NCBI GenBank assembly: GCA_012295275.1 | Contig: CM022665.1 | Location: 5,686,901-5,750,900 of the forward strand | Origin: Chrysomallon squamiferum | Taxonomy: Eukaryota > Mollusca > Gastropoda > Neomphalida > Peltospiridae | Direction: 5' to 3' | Length of the DNA: 64,000 bases | Notes under the pieces: generated by a model | What the model saw: only the letters and a program-made list of their open reading frames with translations | What the model was told of the DNA's origin: nothing | Database searches by the model: none | Shown here: one piece after another, positions 1 through 45,770 of the stretch | Numbering within the stretch: the stretch's first letter is position 1 | How the letters are laid out: each line of letters opens with the position of its first letter | Position numbers and translations under genes: made by a program

Positions 1-57
1 TATAAAAATCTTGATCTTCTTCTTCTTCTTCTTCTTCTTCTTCTTCTTCTTCTTCTT

Positions 58-123
<66 letters not shown>

Positions 124-996
124 TTTATTAATTATGAAAAAAGAAATAAAAAGTATTTTGTTTATTTATATAAAAATTATGTGTGCATGTTTATGCACTA
201 GTAGTGAAATATAAAAGTGCATTATGTAAACTCAAGTTTTACTGTTAAAGTCAAGGGTTAATAGGTCAGTTGTTATGCATATCCGTTTCTAATTTAGTGG
301 ATTTGTTCTTTAAGTTGTTTTTTTTTCACTTTTTTTTTATATTCTTTGTATTTTTACTGTGTATTTATCACTTTAAAACTAATAAAACTGAATATTTTTA
401 TGACGAAAATGTTTGAATATTGTACTTGCCTATGTATGTACGTGTGTGTGTGTGTATTACTTATATATGTGTCTAGATGCTTACAAGTAAACTAGTATTT
501 GCACACACACATACACAGATATATTTATACATAACTGAGAATACTTTGTATTACAGTTATTGGATGCTTTTCTGGTTAAAAGTAAAAGCAAATGTTAACA
601 AAAAGAAAATGTAATTATTCAAACAACTGAATACAAGATTAATATCTTACCACCTGTCTGTCTGTCTGTCCATATAATTTATAATTGATTTCTTGAACTG
701 AATGCCTTTTATCTCTATATGATCATTGGTTTTCTACTTTTTTACATTTTATTTTTTATAATTTTATTTTTTTGGGGGGGGCCTTTGGATGTGTTCTACA
801 ACTCTAATTAGGCTTCATTTATATTTTTTTATTAAATTCACTTTAATTTACATTTATTTATTTATCTATTTATTATATTTGTATTTATCTAGTTTCATTT
901 TCTTTCTTTCTTTAGTTTTATTATATTTATTTATAAACTATTATTTATATTGATTTACATATTTATTTACTGCTATTTTTATTTACTTACTTACAG
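1..996 (+). other. Intron upstream of the first visible exon, with TTC and TTA microsatellites
   Basis: AT-rich sequence with a (TTC)n run at about 15-87 followed by (TTA)n to about 122, short GT and CA runs and a G-run near 773. No exon-like frame is visible. The open frames over the TTC run encode only poly-Phe/Leu. Confidence 0.6.
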
Positions 997-33299
<32,303 letters not shown>

Positions 33300-33783
33300 A
33301 AGATGTCAAACCAAAATGTTCAAGATTATTTTTGCAGTTTTCAATACATTACTAAATGATCAAATATTGAACTGAATATATTGAAGAATTAGACAGAAAA
33401 AAATGCTCAATATTGTGTTTTACAAACATAACTCAGCATGTTGCTGCTACCTTTGAATTAGTACAAGACCACCGATAGATTTATCATATATTTTTTGAAA
33501 ATACATGTACTAGTACAGAAGGGTGTGGATACAGATTCAGGCCAGTACATTTCTATGTTAGTATTAAGTAATTAATTTTAACTTGATCCCTATTTTATAC
33601 ATACAGAGCTGTTTTTTGGCAATTATTTTATCACTAGTTGAAATTTCAGTTATAAATGAATGTGTGATTTTTAGCATAAAATTGTGAGTATATGTGGATA
33701 ATCTTGCAAGCTAATGTCTCATGGTCAGTGCACTGAATTTACAATAACCAAATACATGTAAATATTAATATTTATTCATCAAT

Positions 33784-34142
33784 ATAGACAACTACATTGT
33801 GTGACTGTCAGTACAGACCTTACACTACACAATTACAATATGTGACTGTCAGCATATTCTTACACTACACAATTAAAAGTGTGACTGTCAGTATAGACAT
33901 TACACTACACAATTAAAATGTGTGACTGTCAGCATATACATTATACTACACAATTACAATGTGTAACTCAGTACAGACATTACACTACACAATTACAATG
34001 TGTAACTTGGTACAGACATTACACTACACAATTACAATGTGTGACTGTCAGCATGGTCATTACACTACATAATTACAACGTGTGACTGTCAGTATAGACA
34101 TTACACTACACAATTACAATATACATTACACTATACAATTAC
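33784..34142 (+). repeat. ~41-bp minisatellite, about 8-9 copies, in the presumed 3' UTR
   Basis: The unit contains GTGTGACTGTCAGTATAGAC and then ATTACACTACACAATTACAA. Copies differ by a few substitutions and small deletions (for example GTGTAACTCAG and a truncated copy near 34110). It begins 485 nt after the stop codon. Confidence 0.9.
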
Positions 34143-35579
34143 AGCCTATGTCTGTCCAAATGTTTATCCCACCAAATTTATTATCCACCACATATTGATA
34201 AAAGTGATTATGTCAAAAGCTTAATAGTCTGAATGTAATTTTTAAAAATATAAAATATTTAGAATATTTTAGTTACAAAATTAAAAATGTTTAGCATTTT
34301 ACATCTTTTAGATAGGAAATGATCTGATATTGTTAATACAAAAATACCACTGTTGGAAATGTTAGATGTCTTTGTTAAACAAGCTGAACTATGTTACTAT
34401 AAATGTATTACATTAAGGCTCCTGACATTTTTAAGCATCTATTAAATTAAGATTCCACAAAATGTCATAAACTGATTACATTAAAATATCAATTATTTTA
34501 TTAAAACCTCAAATTATCAAAGATCTGTTCCATTAAAGTATTCAAGATTATCATAACTACTTCATTATCCAAGTAAAACATTATCAAATTATTTGATTAT
34601 TATATAAAACTGATAAAACAAAACATTCCTTACATCGTCAAGTACTGATAATTTATTTTGTATTCAGCTCCTCACTTGTCTCCACATCATGATTAAACTT
34701 GTTTTATATTTTTGGAAATTTTACCACATATGTGTTGTTGGTGCTTGTTGGAACTGAAAAAAAAAAAAAGAAGTAATATCTATAATTATATATATATCCA
34801 TATATGTATATAATGTAGTATCAGTAATATCTGTTACCATCTATGATGGTGTTGAATACTCACTGGTGTAACACCTGCTGGTGTGATATATGTATATATT
34901 TTAGACTTTAGAGTGAGATTACTCTGTTAATTAATGTACTTAAGAAGAGAGATTCTGAATACTCAAAAGGTGAATCTACTGGTTGTGATTTTTGTATGTG
35001 CATTTATATTACTTTATATAAATATATGTCTCTGTCTCTCTGCCTTAAGTGAAAACAAAAATACACAACTGAGTAAAAATGTGAAATACTGAATATCAAG
35101 ATACAAATAATATATATATATTATATATATATCTATATTACATATTATATAAATATACAGCACTGATGCCACAAACTTAATTTTAATGTTGTTTTTAATT
35201 ACTATCATATTTTATATTATTACTGTACATAGATACAAATTTTTGACTGTATATTTTGAAACTTTTATGCTGTTTTTAAAACATTACCAATTGATTTTAA
35301 GCACATATTTTATTCATATTTGTGATATTTTATCTGTCTTTGAATGTAATATAAAATGTATTATTTCTGTGTATGGTTTAGTGTTCTTGAGTTTTTGGTT
35401 TTGTAGCTTAGTTATATGTGTTGAATAATACAAATTTTGTTATTAACTGTTTTTTTTTTTCTTTTTCTGTTATAAAAACATAATTGGTAGAGGTCTCTGA
35501 AAAAAAACATGTCTTGGTAACAATCTTAAATGTTTAAAATATATATCTAAAACATATGTTTTAAAAAAAAAAAAAAAAA

Positions 35580-35690
35580 AATAAAACTTAGTAAATGTGT
35601 AAATAAAATGTCTTTGTAAATATTTAAAATAAAATGTCTCTGTAAAAGTTTAAAATAAAACTAATCTTAATAAATTATCATAAATAAAAT
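35580..35690 (+). terminator. Cluster of AATAAA poly(A) signals
   Basis: At least five AATAAA hexamers lie within about 110 nt, some within an imperfect ~26-bp repeat (AAATAAAATGTCTTTGTAAA). The position, 2.3 kb after the stop codon, fits an alternative 3' end, but the density may be a by-product of AT-rich repeats. Confidence 0.35.
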
Positions 35691-36796
35691 ATCTTGGTAA
35701 AAGAAATATCTAAAACCAGAGGCAAACTTAAATAAATACCTGAGACAAAAAGTATAATTAAATTAAAGGTCTCACTTACTTTGTTCACATTTATCATTCA
35801 TTTTTTTTATGCTAGTCAGCAAACTTTTATACATAAGTAGTATAAGCTGAATTTACAAAACCTGCATTGATCTTAAATAACAGTAGCTATATATTTACTA
35901 TATTTAAAACACCAGATTTTAAGATATAAAGGCTTTGTAAATTTGGCCCAAGTTTTTAAACTGCAATATTTATTATGACTATAGATTTTATACATTTATG
36001 TTGGGCATTTAGAAATTAAGAGCTGAGTTTATATTATATATAATAGTCAGTAATCTAGACTATTTGCAGGTTTTTTTTCTTTGTATTTTTAGTTACAGAG
36101 TATTTTGTGTTCTATAAAACCCTGAAAAAAAAAATGTCTTAGTTGTAATATGTATGTTTAAAACAGTTATTCATAAAGAATTATAAAAAAAAAAAAAAAA
36201 AAAATAATAATAAAAAAGGAAAATTAAATCTCATATAGGACTCTGATGTATTACAATACAGAACAGTGTAATAATAGCAAGTAAAATAATTAAATATAAA
36301 ATCTTGTTCCATATGTTTTAATTCAAAAATTCTTGCATAACTTAAACTGTTTATCAAAAATATTCATATTTGTACATTTACATATTGTATGAATTAATTT
36401 AATTAACCTTTTTTTAAAATTAATAATTATAAGTGAATTTAAAAAATACAATCATGATATTCCACATCTATTACTCCATGTACATTACTGTTTTCATTAT
36501 TTCCCTAATAATTATTTTTATTTTTCATAAACATTTTCAATAATATTTTTACAACAATACTCAAACCTTTTTTCTACATTCCTAATTATAAACCATCTGT
36601 AAGTTATTAAAATTATCTCATCAAAACTATCACTATCTTTTTCCATTTGGAGATCACATCTTTTAATCTCTTCTTTTACTTCGAAAAATTATATTTTATA
36701 GCCCTAAAAATCATGTGGATCACACTGAAATTTTTAATTTGTTTTAATATGAAATCTTAAAGATTAATGAATGCAGATGAGAAAATAAATTGTTAT

Positions 36797-36829
<33 letters not shown>

Positions 36830-38231
36830 TAGGAAAACTAAAAAGTTAACAAATTTCTAAAGATGATGTTCAAAATTTTGCTAACTTTGTAATGGAAAGA
36901 TAAATTCTTAAATATATAACTCCTTTTTAACCATAGAAATTTCTGTAATATGGTAATAAATATTTAATTTTTTATTTATTTATAATTATTATTATTATAG
37001 CTGGTTTTGGATGCATGAAAGTTTACTCCAAAGAATAACGAAAAAGGTGTATATTAACAAATTTGGCAATTACACTGTAAATTTGTTCAATGTTTCTATT
37101 CAGTTTATTTTATATACTTTAATAATGCAAGATAGCAAATTCACTATGAATTCATTTATTGTTAATAGCTTATGCATTTTATAATATATTGCAAATAGAT
37201 ATTCTGTGATGTTTCTCCACTATGCAATTTCAGAAGTTAAGATTTGATACAAAGATTTTGTCTACACTTCAAATGGGTACATAATTATTTAACTTTACCC
37301 ATTTATACATACATACATCCTATACACACACACACACACGCACGCACAAAAGCAGAATGCATTACACTCTGAGGCACACAAAAAGATAAAAAAGTATCCA
37401 TTTAAAGTTAAACAATGGGTTTAAGTTTAACAGTTATCTTTACTATTATTAGGATGATTAGTATATTAATTGAAGATAATTTTCTGATAAAATAATAACA
37501 TTTCTGCTTGAATTTTAAGCTGATTTTATTATTATTATTGGTGTTTTATTTAAAAAATAAAATAAAAATCTTTATTTAATTATTTATTACAGATTGAATT
37601 TTTAAAACTTTAGTCATGCATTCCATGTTATATCTTTATCTTATCTAAAACAAATGTTTTCAAAATACTGTCACAAAAAGAAGGATCTCTATTTTATACC
37701 GCATAAACAAATCTTTATTAACTATACGTTATTTCTTGTTCAATAATAATAATACTGTCTTCAAATAAATAAAATATCAGGATTTTGTTGTCTCAAGAAA
37801 CCAATATGGCACATCAAAATAGATCTACTTAATGTTAATATGTATATGTATACTAAACATACACCAAGTATATTTTGTCATTTTTACATAAGCTTATGGA
37901 AAATAGCTTGGTGATAAAATAATAAATATTTTAAATCGTTTTAATGAAAATATTTAATATATATTACTGTTATATATCGCAGTGTAGATTATGCATTAGC
38001 AATATTAATATTTGTACCTGGAGATAACTGTTAAATGCTTATGTATACACAAAATATTCTGTTACTTGTGTGAATGCAAGTATCACTGAAATTCATATAT
38101 ATTTCTCATTGTTTGTTAACATGTGAGATAAAATGAAATATATTGTTATGAGTTTTATTTTAATTTGGGGAATGAAAGTTTTTTTTTTTTTTTTTTTAAT
38201 TATAGCAAATGTATAGTAACGTATTTTTCTG

Positions 38232-38260
38232 AATAAACTACAAAATCAACATTACATCTT
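38232..38260 (+). terminator. Candidate distal poly(A) signal and cleavage region
   Basis: AATAAA at 38232-38237, CA dinucleotides 15-20 nt later, then a TCTTTGTTTT downstream element. Composition changes to less AT-rich sequence shortly afterwards, consistent with the end of the transcription unit. Confidence 0.4.
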
Positions 38261-38724
38261 TGTTTTAATTTTATATATATAAGACTGATTTCTTTAAAAA
38301 AAAAATTAAAAAATTAATATGAACATCAACATGAATACTAAAATACAATGAATTCGATTAATTTGTTACCTCGTCTTTGTAAGAAATGTTAAACGAGTTA
38401 TTCCCCTTTTTAAGTTAATTCCACCGATTTGTTTCATGTCTTACAAAAACAATATCAGCCTTAAATTATCTGACTTCTATAAAATTCTGATTGCCCAGAA
38501 TATTGTCGTTTGTGATAATTTCAATGAATTAATCCGAAGACAGATATTTTTACTTTTTAAATTGGTTTATGGTGTTATCGATAAACTTCTGAAAGTTTGG
38601 GAAGGTAGTTAATAAAAGTTCATAGAAATTATAAAAAAAATGTGGTCTTTTCCGTTCGATTATTGCCCATTTGTGGACTACGTATACATAAATATGGTCT
38701 GAAAAATCGTTAATTTTTAAATTA

Positions 38725-39035
38725 GTTTGTAAGCCCGTTCCAACTAACTGCCCATTATTTGCATATCAAAGATCATGATATACACTTCTGTTCCGTTACA
38801 TTTCAGGCAATGATGATGATTATTATTGTTTTAAAGTAAGAGTAACCCTTGAAGTGGCGCCTATCAAATTATTGTCTCAGTCTTTTTAGTAGTAGTAGTA
38901 ATAATAATAAGAAAGAAATTAATCATATGACCTGCTAAAGTTATTTTCAAAATAAACTGATGTATCATGTGACCTTAACAAAATTCGTTCATTTTTCGTT
39001 CATTCTATTGCCTCAGTCACTCTTTCATTCATTCG
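38725..39035 (+). mobile_element. Decayed SINE copy of the same family, with 3' region and CATT-rich tail
   Basis: CCCGTTCCAACTAACTGCCC, CATATCAAAG, GATATACACTTCTGTTC and AGAGTAACCCTTGAAGTGGCG match, in order, blocks of the family seen at 1822 and 32675. It ends with a TTAACAAAATTCGTTCATT and TTCATTCATT tail. It is interrupted by short TTA and TAG/TAA runs. Confidence 0.55.
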
Positions 39036-39399
39036 TCCGTTCAGAGTATACGTTTGTTCATTATCCAGATCACTCACCGATAAAACAAACTCTCACTGTA
39101 AATTACTCTAATAACAAACAAACCATAGTTTAAAAATATGTCCCCCAAAATACAAAGACAGACAATAAGATCCCGGACGGGCGGCCATGTAGGTCTTTTA
39201 AATTGTGAAACAATATACATGTAATTACTGTTTATTTTCTTCACCACATTCCTCGCGGCTGTAAATCAAACCAATTCTGGACGAAGTATTTTCTGGAATG
39301 TAGGTACGTCAACAACATGAATTATCGTTAAGCCCATCCTGTGACCAGTGAGTGGCCCATTCCGTTTCGTTTTGGTTTATAGGCGGAAGATTTTCATTT

Positions 39400-39493
39400 A
39401 GTATGTATTTTTTATTATTATTTTTTTTTTTTTTGGCCTTCTGTTTTTGTTTTTAATTTTGTTTTTATTTTTTACCCTTTTCTTTATTTTTGC

Positions 39494-39531
<38 letters not shown>

Positions 39532-42043
39532 TTTTTTTTTTTTTTATTATTTTATTTTACTTTTATTCCTCTTTTTTTTTTTTTTCTGTGTGTGTTTTTT
39601 GGCAATGGTCTAAGATTATTATTATTACCAAATACTTTTCATCGTCTGAATATTTTATTATGCATATAATCAATATATAGGCCCATAATATATTTATAAC
39701 ATTATTCTAAATATATAATATTTTCACTATCCTAATTCTTTATGACTGTCAGCTGCATTGTGTTTTGATTTATACGCCACAAAATAAGGGATTTTGTTAC
39801 TATAATGTAATCATCTACAACCATGGTATACCATCTGATGATTTTATACGCACCTACAAAACGGATACTACGACACTGATAAGGATCTTCCCTAGTTTCA
39901 TTTTCTGTTTTTTTTTGTTGTTTTTTTCTTCTTCTTTTTGTCTGCATTATTCAGGGTCTTTATTACACAAATGTTGGTATTGTTTATTGTTGAAAATTTT
40001 ATTCCGATTGTTTTCTAATCTCCTTCTCTCTTACACAAACCGGCGGGTCAGGCATTTTTTACAGGGAAAGAACAAACACACCCAACGACTATATAATAAC
40101 GAGTATCAAAAATGCCGAAATGAGAAGGTAAACCCCATAAACACCGATTCCTAGATCTGAGCTTCCTACTTGTATATGATAATAATATTATTAGCTTATG
40201 GATTATGCTTTTGTTTCAAGGTTTTAACAGGATTTTATTGTTAAAAAATGTTCCAAGAGTTTTAAATTTTATTGTTTCATTATATTTTCCTTGTCGGTTA
40301 CATCATACTTTCTCCCGTACATCATCGAAGTCCATACTCCATCATCCTTGTCGTAAAAAATAAAAATACCAATATCTAGATATTATCTATGTTTTCATTA
40401 TTATGGGTATTATATTCATATTGTTGATATTTATGCTCAGTATTAACCCTTAATATAATAGAAAGTATTAACTAGTAGTGGGTGCAATAATATTAATACT
40501 ACTACAGGCAGCAGTAACAAAAGTCGGGTAATAATACTTCAACTGCTGCAGAAGTAGTATTGTTAACAGTAATTAATCTGTTAAAAAGTGGTAATTAAAG
40601 GTAATATATATGTATATATAAAGGAAAGAATAAAAAGAAAATGAAAGATACATAGAAAGAAAAAGAAAGATCGAAAGAAAGAAACGAAAGAAAAAAGAAA
40701 GAAAGAAAGAAAATAAAAACATACACAATTTTTTTTTTTTTTTTTTTAATTAAAAAAATAACCACAAAAAACACGTAGAAAAGACCAGCAACTAGATACA
40801 AATGAATAAATCAAGCACTATGTAGCAATGACCTTCATGACCTTTTATTCCGTATCACTCTATATACCACATAAAAGTAATGGTTTTGGCCTTGAAAATG
40901 TGTGAAGCACAATTATAGTATCTTACCTTCTAAAAAAGCTCAAATTACAACCGACATTCTTTCTTATTTCTTTTTTCCCAGATCGATCTATGAGATTTTC
41001 AAATTTTTATATCATTTTTTTATGGTCAGACGAACACTTCACGTCTGCTGCGAATGGTCACGTGCTACAGTGATGGGTACATATATCAGATAGGCAGACA
41101 TGTGAATCGGGCCACGGTGAATGCGGATTACAGGTGAAAGGTATGGGTTTTGTAGGATTAGTTTGCACCTTCCTAAATTACACGCTTCTGGGTTATCTAC
41201 ATTCTTTATTTCATGTGACAATGTCCGTGCGGCATTAGATATGTATCTCACAGGCCGTTGTCATTTTTATGGGCGAAAAGTGTGTGTTTCTGTCAAACTG
41301 TGTCTTTTCGTTTGTACGTGTGTTTTGTGTGTCTGTCACAGAATGAAGGAAATAATGTGAAAGCTAGATCTGAAAGATGAAAAATGGAAAGGAATAAAAC
41401 AGGAGCAGAGAGAAATGATTTAATGAACGTTTTTACAAAACTTCTAGACATGTTTATAGTAACTGTTATTTTAACCAAATGCAATGGGTATTTTTTTCTT
41501 CTTCTTTATTTCCTTTTTTCCTTTTTTTTTTTTTTTTTCTTTTATTATTTTTTCCTTTTCTTTTGAGAAATGATAATGGAAGCTGAATCCCATTATTGAA
41601 ACTATATGAGCTTCTGTTTTCGATTAGAAGCAAGATTTTTAATTTTTTAATTTTTTTTTTTTTTTAATTTTGTACCACTCTGTCGATTTACATATTCATT
41701 TATCTATTCATACATATGTAAATTTATTTATTTCCTAAATGTTCCTAGTTCTGTTTTTTATGGGTTGACTTTAATTTAAATTAACGCTATAATTATTAAC
41801 TCAATTACTTTTGTTAAATGTTACCTACCGATACTCAGTATTAATAGTTATTCATTTATGTAATCACGGTATGAGAGTAAAAATGAAGTTTTGTCGGTGA
41901 TGATGAAAGTGTTGGTAGGGGTTTTATTATTTATTTATTTATTTATTTATTTTATTTTATTTTATTTTATTTTATTTTATTTTATTATTATTATTATTTT
42001 TTTTTTTTTCCAATACGATTTATAATTAATATTTTTTTTTTCC

Positions 42044-42096
<53 letters not shown>

Positions 42097-42120
42097 TAAT
42101 AATAATAATAAAATAAAATA
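39400..42120. other. Intergenic, microsatellite-rich, no gene seen
   Basis: T-rich and TTA runs at 39413-39595, a GAAA-rich block at 40620-40710, T-runs near 40730 and 41520, then (TTTA)n/(TTTTA)n at 41931-41985 and (AAT)n at 42044-42110. Less AT-rich sequence at 41020-41270 contains no frame I recognise. Confidence 0.6.
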
Positions 42121-42129
42121 AAATAAAAA

Positions 42130-42335
42130 AACATCACTTCAGCCCCTGCATAATCACACTTCTTCGGACAGGAATGTTCAATAGTTGGAACGAGAAAGAG
42201 CGCAAAGGTCGCACTGGAAAAGGATTGAAACGGCGATTCCTAGCTCTTCAGGAGTAGTATAATAAAAATAAAAAAAATGCAGAAAGACAAACGTTTTTAT
42301 TTGAATAAGGGCTTTACTGTCATCTGGATGACGAA
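42130..42335 (-). mobile_element. Probable reverse-strand SINE copy, disrupted
   Basis: Read on the minus strand it has an A-box-like GACAGTAAAGCCC, a B-box-like region (TTTCAATCC) and GCTCTTTCTCGTTCCAACT, the most conserved block of the family. About 45 bp of A-rich sequence (42260-42305) interrupts the head. Weaker than the other copies. Confidence 0.4.
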
Positions 42336-42984
42336 ATAATTCGCTAGTTATTATTTCATCAGATATCAAAACAGCACACAGACTTACATACATAGAAAAA
42401 AAAAAAAAATAATAATAATAGGCAATGACTGCTCAACAAACAAACGAATTTACATAACCAAGAAAATAATAAATAAATAATAATAGTTTATATATAAATA
42501 TATATATTTATATATAAACAACCGAGAAATAAACTAAGAAAACACAAAAAACAAACAGGATATCCATGACAAGGAAATCACGTAGTGTCACGCCAGGGGT
42601 CGCTAAATGTTAATTTTGTTTTTCTGGTTAGAAGGAGGAAGCCGTTTGCCATCTCACGTTTACCTCATTGTGTTTCTGTCGTTTTACATCAGGGTCATAA
42701 GAACCCATTAACATTACTCCTTACAGGTGTGTCTTATAAAATGTTTTCACTTAGCCTGTATTCATGACATCGTAGTGTTAACCAGAAGAGAAATGAATGC
42801 CCTCTTAGCTTTCAGAATAGCGAAATCATTTATTATTGTTAGTTTTTTTTTTTTTTTTCTTTTTTTTTCAGCTATTGAAATTCAGATGTTAAGTCACCTG
42901 GAAAATTATTTCAAGCCTTCAAAGAATTCTAACGGTACTTTATCTTTATAATGTTACGCCAAGTATTGCTTGCAATATGAGAAC

Positions 42985-43440
42985 ACAGTGCAATGGTTAT
43001 CATGTTGATAATGCAACCCTGTATTGCATTACGTGTCTTGGTAATAATGTAAGGATGAATGTGCTGATAATGTAAACATAATATTATGCAATACGTGTCT
43101 TGTTAAAAATACTAAATCTGTTGGTAAGACGATCATACTGTAACGGTAAATGCATTTGATAATGCAGTCATAATGTTACATACAGTAAATGTCTTAAAAA
43201 TATAAAGGTAATGCAACTGAGTATATCTTGATAAAGTAACAGAGAATGTGTTGATAACATAACAGTACTTATCTTGATAATGTAACTCTTAGTGTGTTGA
43301 TAATGTAACCATAAAATTACAGCATGTGTCTTGATAATGTAATTTTACTAATATTGATAATGTGAAGGTAAATATGTTGATAGTGGAATGTAACCACAGT
43401 GTACCTGTAGCTGTCGTGATAATGTAGTCAAAATGATGTG
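42985..43440. repeat. Degenerate tandem repeat based on TTGATAATGTAAC
   Basis: GTGTCTTGATAATGTAA or GTGTTGATAATGTAAC variants recur about 14 times (for example 43013, 43057, 43268, 43290, 43328) at roughly 25-30-bp steps, in part as a ~60-bp dimer. Confidence 0.6.
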
Positions 43441-43694
43441 TACAGAAGTAAACCTGCATTAAGAACAATTATTAACTATTTATAGTGCATTCTGCTACTT
43501 GGTGCTTTCATTCACTTGATCTAGATGAACACGTATGTCAGACAAAATGTCAGACAAAATTAGAGTTTTAGCTTAAGGCCACTTGCTTTTATTTTATCTT
43601 TGCCCACCTACCTTCCTGGTCCTTGCATATTTTACTCGAAAAATATTATTTTTGTTTTCCCTTAGGGAATTATTTTCTATTCTTCTTATTCTTC

Positions 43695-43828
43695 TTCTTC
43701 TGTTTTTTTTTTTTTTTTTTTTCTCTTTCTCACCTCCCGTTTCTCTGGCCCTTTCTCTCCTCCCTCTTTCTCTCTTTCTCTTTCTCTCTCTCTTAATTTG
43801 TATGTACCAAAACAAAACACAACACACA

Positions 43829-43876
<48 letters not shown>

Positions 43877-43900
43877 AATAAATAAATAAATTAATTAATT
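43695..43900. repeat. Compound pyrimidine tract, (CA)n and poly(A)
   Basis: T-run and CT/CTTT-rich tract at 43700-43795, (CA)n at 43820-43842, then an A-run to about 43873 followed by (AAAT)n. Open frames across it on both strands are low-complexity only. Confidence 0.9.
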
Positions 43901-44190
43901 AAATAAAAAAAAATAATAATAATACAAAAATGAAAGCAAAATAATGTTAATTCTGGAAACACGTTTTGTGAATGAATATCGTATTACATTTGCACGTCTA
44001 AGATTATTTTAAATTCATAATGATCTTTGTACGTGAGGATTATGTTAACTGAATCCAGCATGTAATATGCAACTCACGCATAATTATAAAATAAAGTATT
44101 TTACTAACGTTTAAAACAACATCTAAAATTTCTGTCACTTTGTGAGCTCAATAAAAAAGAGGTCTAAATATAATCATAATTTCACCTAGA

Positions 44191-44330
<140 letters not shown>

Positions 44331-44702
44331 CACGCGAACGCGCGCACATTGCTACTACATACAGTATTGTTTACATGTTTTCGCAGTTACAGTAAGGACA
44401 ATATATTAAACTAAATTTCTGGCAAAACATTTCAGTTAAAGAAGGCTTTAGATATGTCACATTGCGATATAAACAAATACCGCACCGACAGACCCGTGTG
44501 TATTAACGCAATTAGCCACGTTATTAACGGATGATATTGTACAAGCGACTGTCAACCGTGTTATTAGTGTCTCGTGCTTGTTTTAACTCATCTAGCGTGG
44601 GAAACCGCGCACGAAACAATAACTAACCAAACAGTTAAGAACAGTAAATTACAGCTGGCCAACTTTTTTTTGTTTACCACATTTTTGTTGTAGTGTTTTA
44701 GT

Positions 44703-44705
<3 letters not shown>

Positions 44706-44786
<81 letters not shown>

Positions 44787-44828
44787 TTAAATATTTAAAT
44801 ATTTAAATATCTCTCTCCTCTCTCTCTT
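44706..44828. repeat. (GA)39, palindromic AAATTTAAATATTTAAATA spacer, short (TC)n
   Basis: 78 nt of GA followed by a self-complementary ATTTAAAT-rich spacer and a ~20-nt TC-rich arm, so the end of the GA run can fold back on the TC arm. Confidence 0.9.
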
Positions 44829-44899
44829 AGAACTTTAAAAAATATTCATTTATTCATTCATTCATACATTTTAGAAGAACATATTTTTTTTTTTTTTTT

Positions 44900-45520
44900 T
44901 TTTTTTAAATCGGTTACTGCGAAGAAGCAAAATTAGTACTGTTTATCTCGGTGACATTTAAATATTCGGCGTATTTTTTGCAGGAATTTGAAACTGACTT
45001 TTATGAGGCAGAGTGTAGGATGAACGTAGGTAGTCGATATCGTCAATCCCCAAATATTTCACATAGGTTAAAAACACACCAACTTTTTTTCCCCTTCTTT
45101 TGTCCTCTCTCTCTACTTATTCTGCTTCTTCTGTTAAAGGCTCCTTCACACTGTACCATAAATTGTACCGACTTTTACTATATGATTACATTATGCTGTG
45201 CGAATAACCAAAGCGCAAGAAATAATTCAGTCGTATAAGACAAGTCGCCCCTTTAGAACCTGAAGGATCAATAACGGAGACACTAAATATTAATAATGTC
45301 AAACTGTGAAAAACTTAACAGCTAATATCGTGTTCAAACAACCATTCCCGAAATGTGGAATAAACTGCCAGTATAAACATGATTGTTTTGTCCGGTTAAG
45401 TACAGTGTGAAGATCGGCACTGTGGTGTGAAAAATCACAGATTTAAAACGTTGTGTTTTGTATGGTGATAATAGTGTTGACGTTAACATAATGTCATCTT
45501 TATTTTAAATAATAATAATA
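44900..45520. other. Less AT-rich intergenic sequence, no gene recognised
   Basis: After a T-run the sequence is of mixed composition. A 95-codon open frame at 44951-45238 has no recognisable motif. Nothing else is visible. Confidence 0.4.
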
Positions 45521-45524
45521 ATAA

Positions 45525-45580
<56 letters not shown>

Positions 45581-45770
45581 GTACTAATAGTAGGAATAAT
45601 AACAGTACTGGTAATAGTAGTAGTAGCACTTGTTATTATTACTGTAATAGTAACATTAATAGTTTAGTGGTAGTAGAAGCACTAGTGACAATAGCAGTTG
45701 CGGTAGTTGCAGCAGCAGCAGCAGCAGTAGTAGTATTAGTAGTGGTGCTAATAGTAGTAGAGCAGAAGAG
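45520..45770. repeat. (TAG)n/(GTA)n trinucleotide-rich region
   Basis: About 15 pure TAG units at 45526-45570, then interrupted TAG/CAG-type triplets to about 45770. Confidence 0.9.

Larger units (their letters stand above)
33300..38260 (+). other. Presumed 3' UTR and downstream flank of the phosphatase gene
   Basis: About 5 kb of AT-rich, non-coding sequence after the stop codon, still without any CDS. It contains a minisatellite (33784-34142), an AATAAA cluster (35580-35690), several A-runs and a candidate final poly(A) signal at 38232. Where transcription really ends cannot be told from sequence. Confidence 0.5.

Noticed and set aside
11-214. Poly-Phe/Leu open frame at the window start
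   Set aside because: Encoded by TTC and TTA microsatellites in an intron.
39765-40154. 129-codon open frame
   Set aside because: No recognisable domain, contains T-run-encoded Phe, and has no splice or promoter context; most likely chance.
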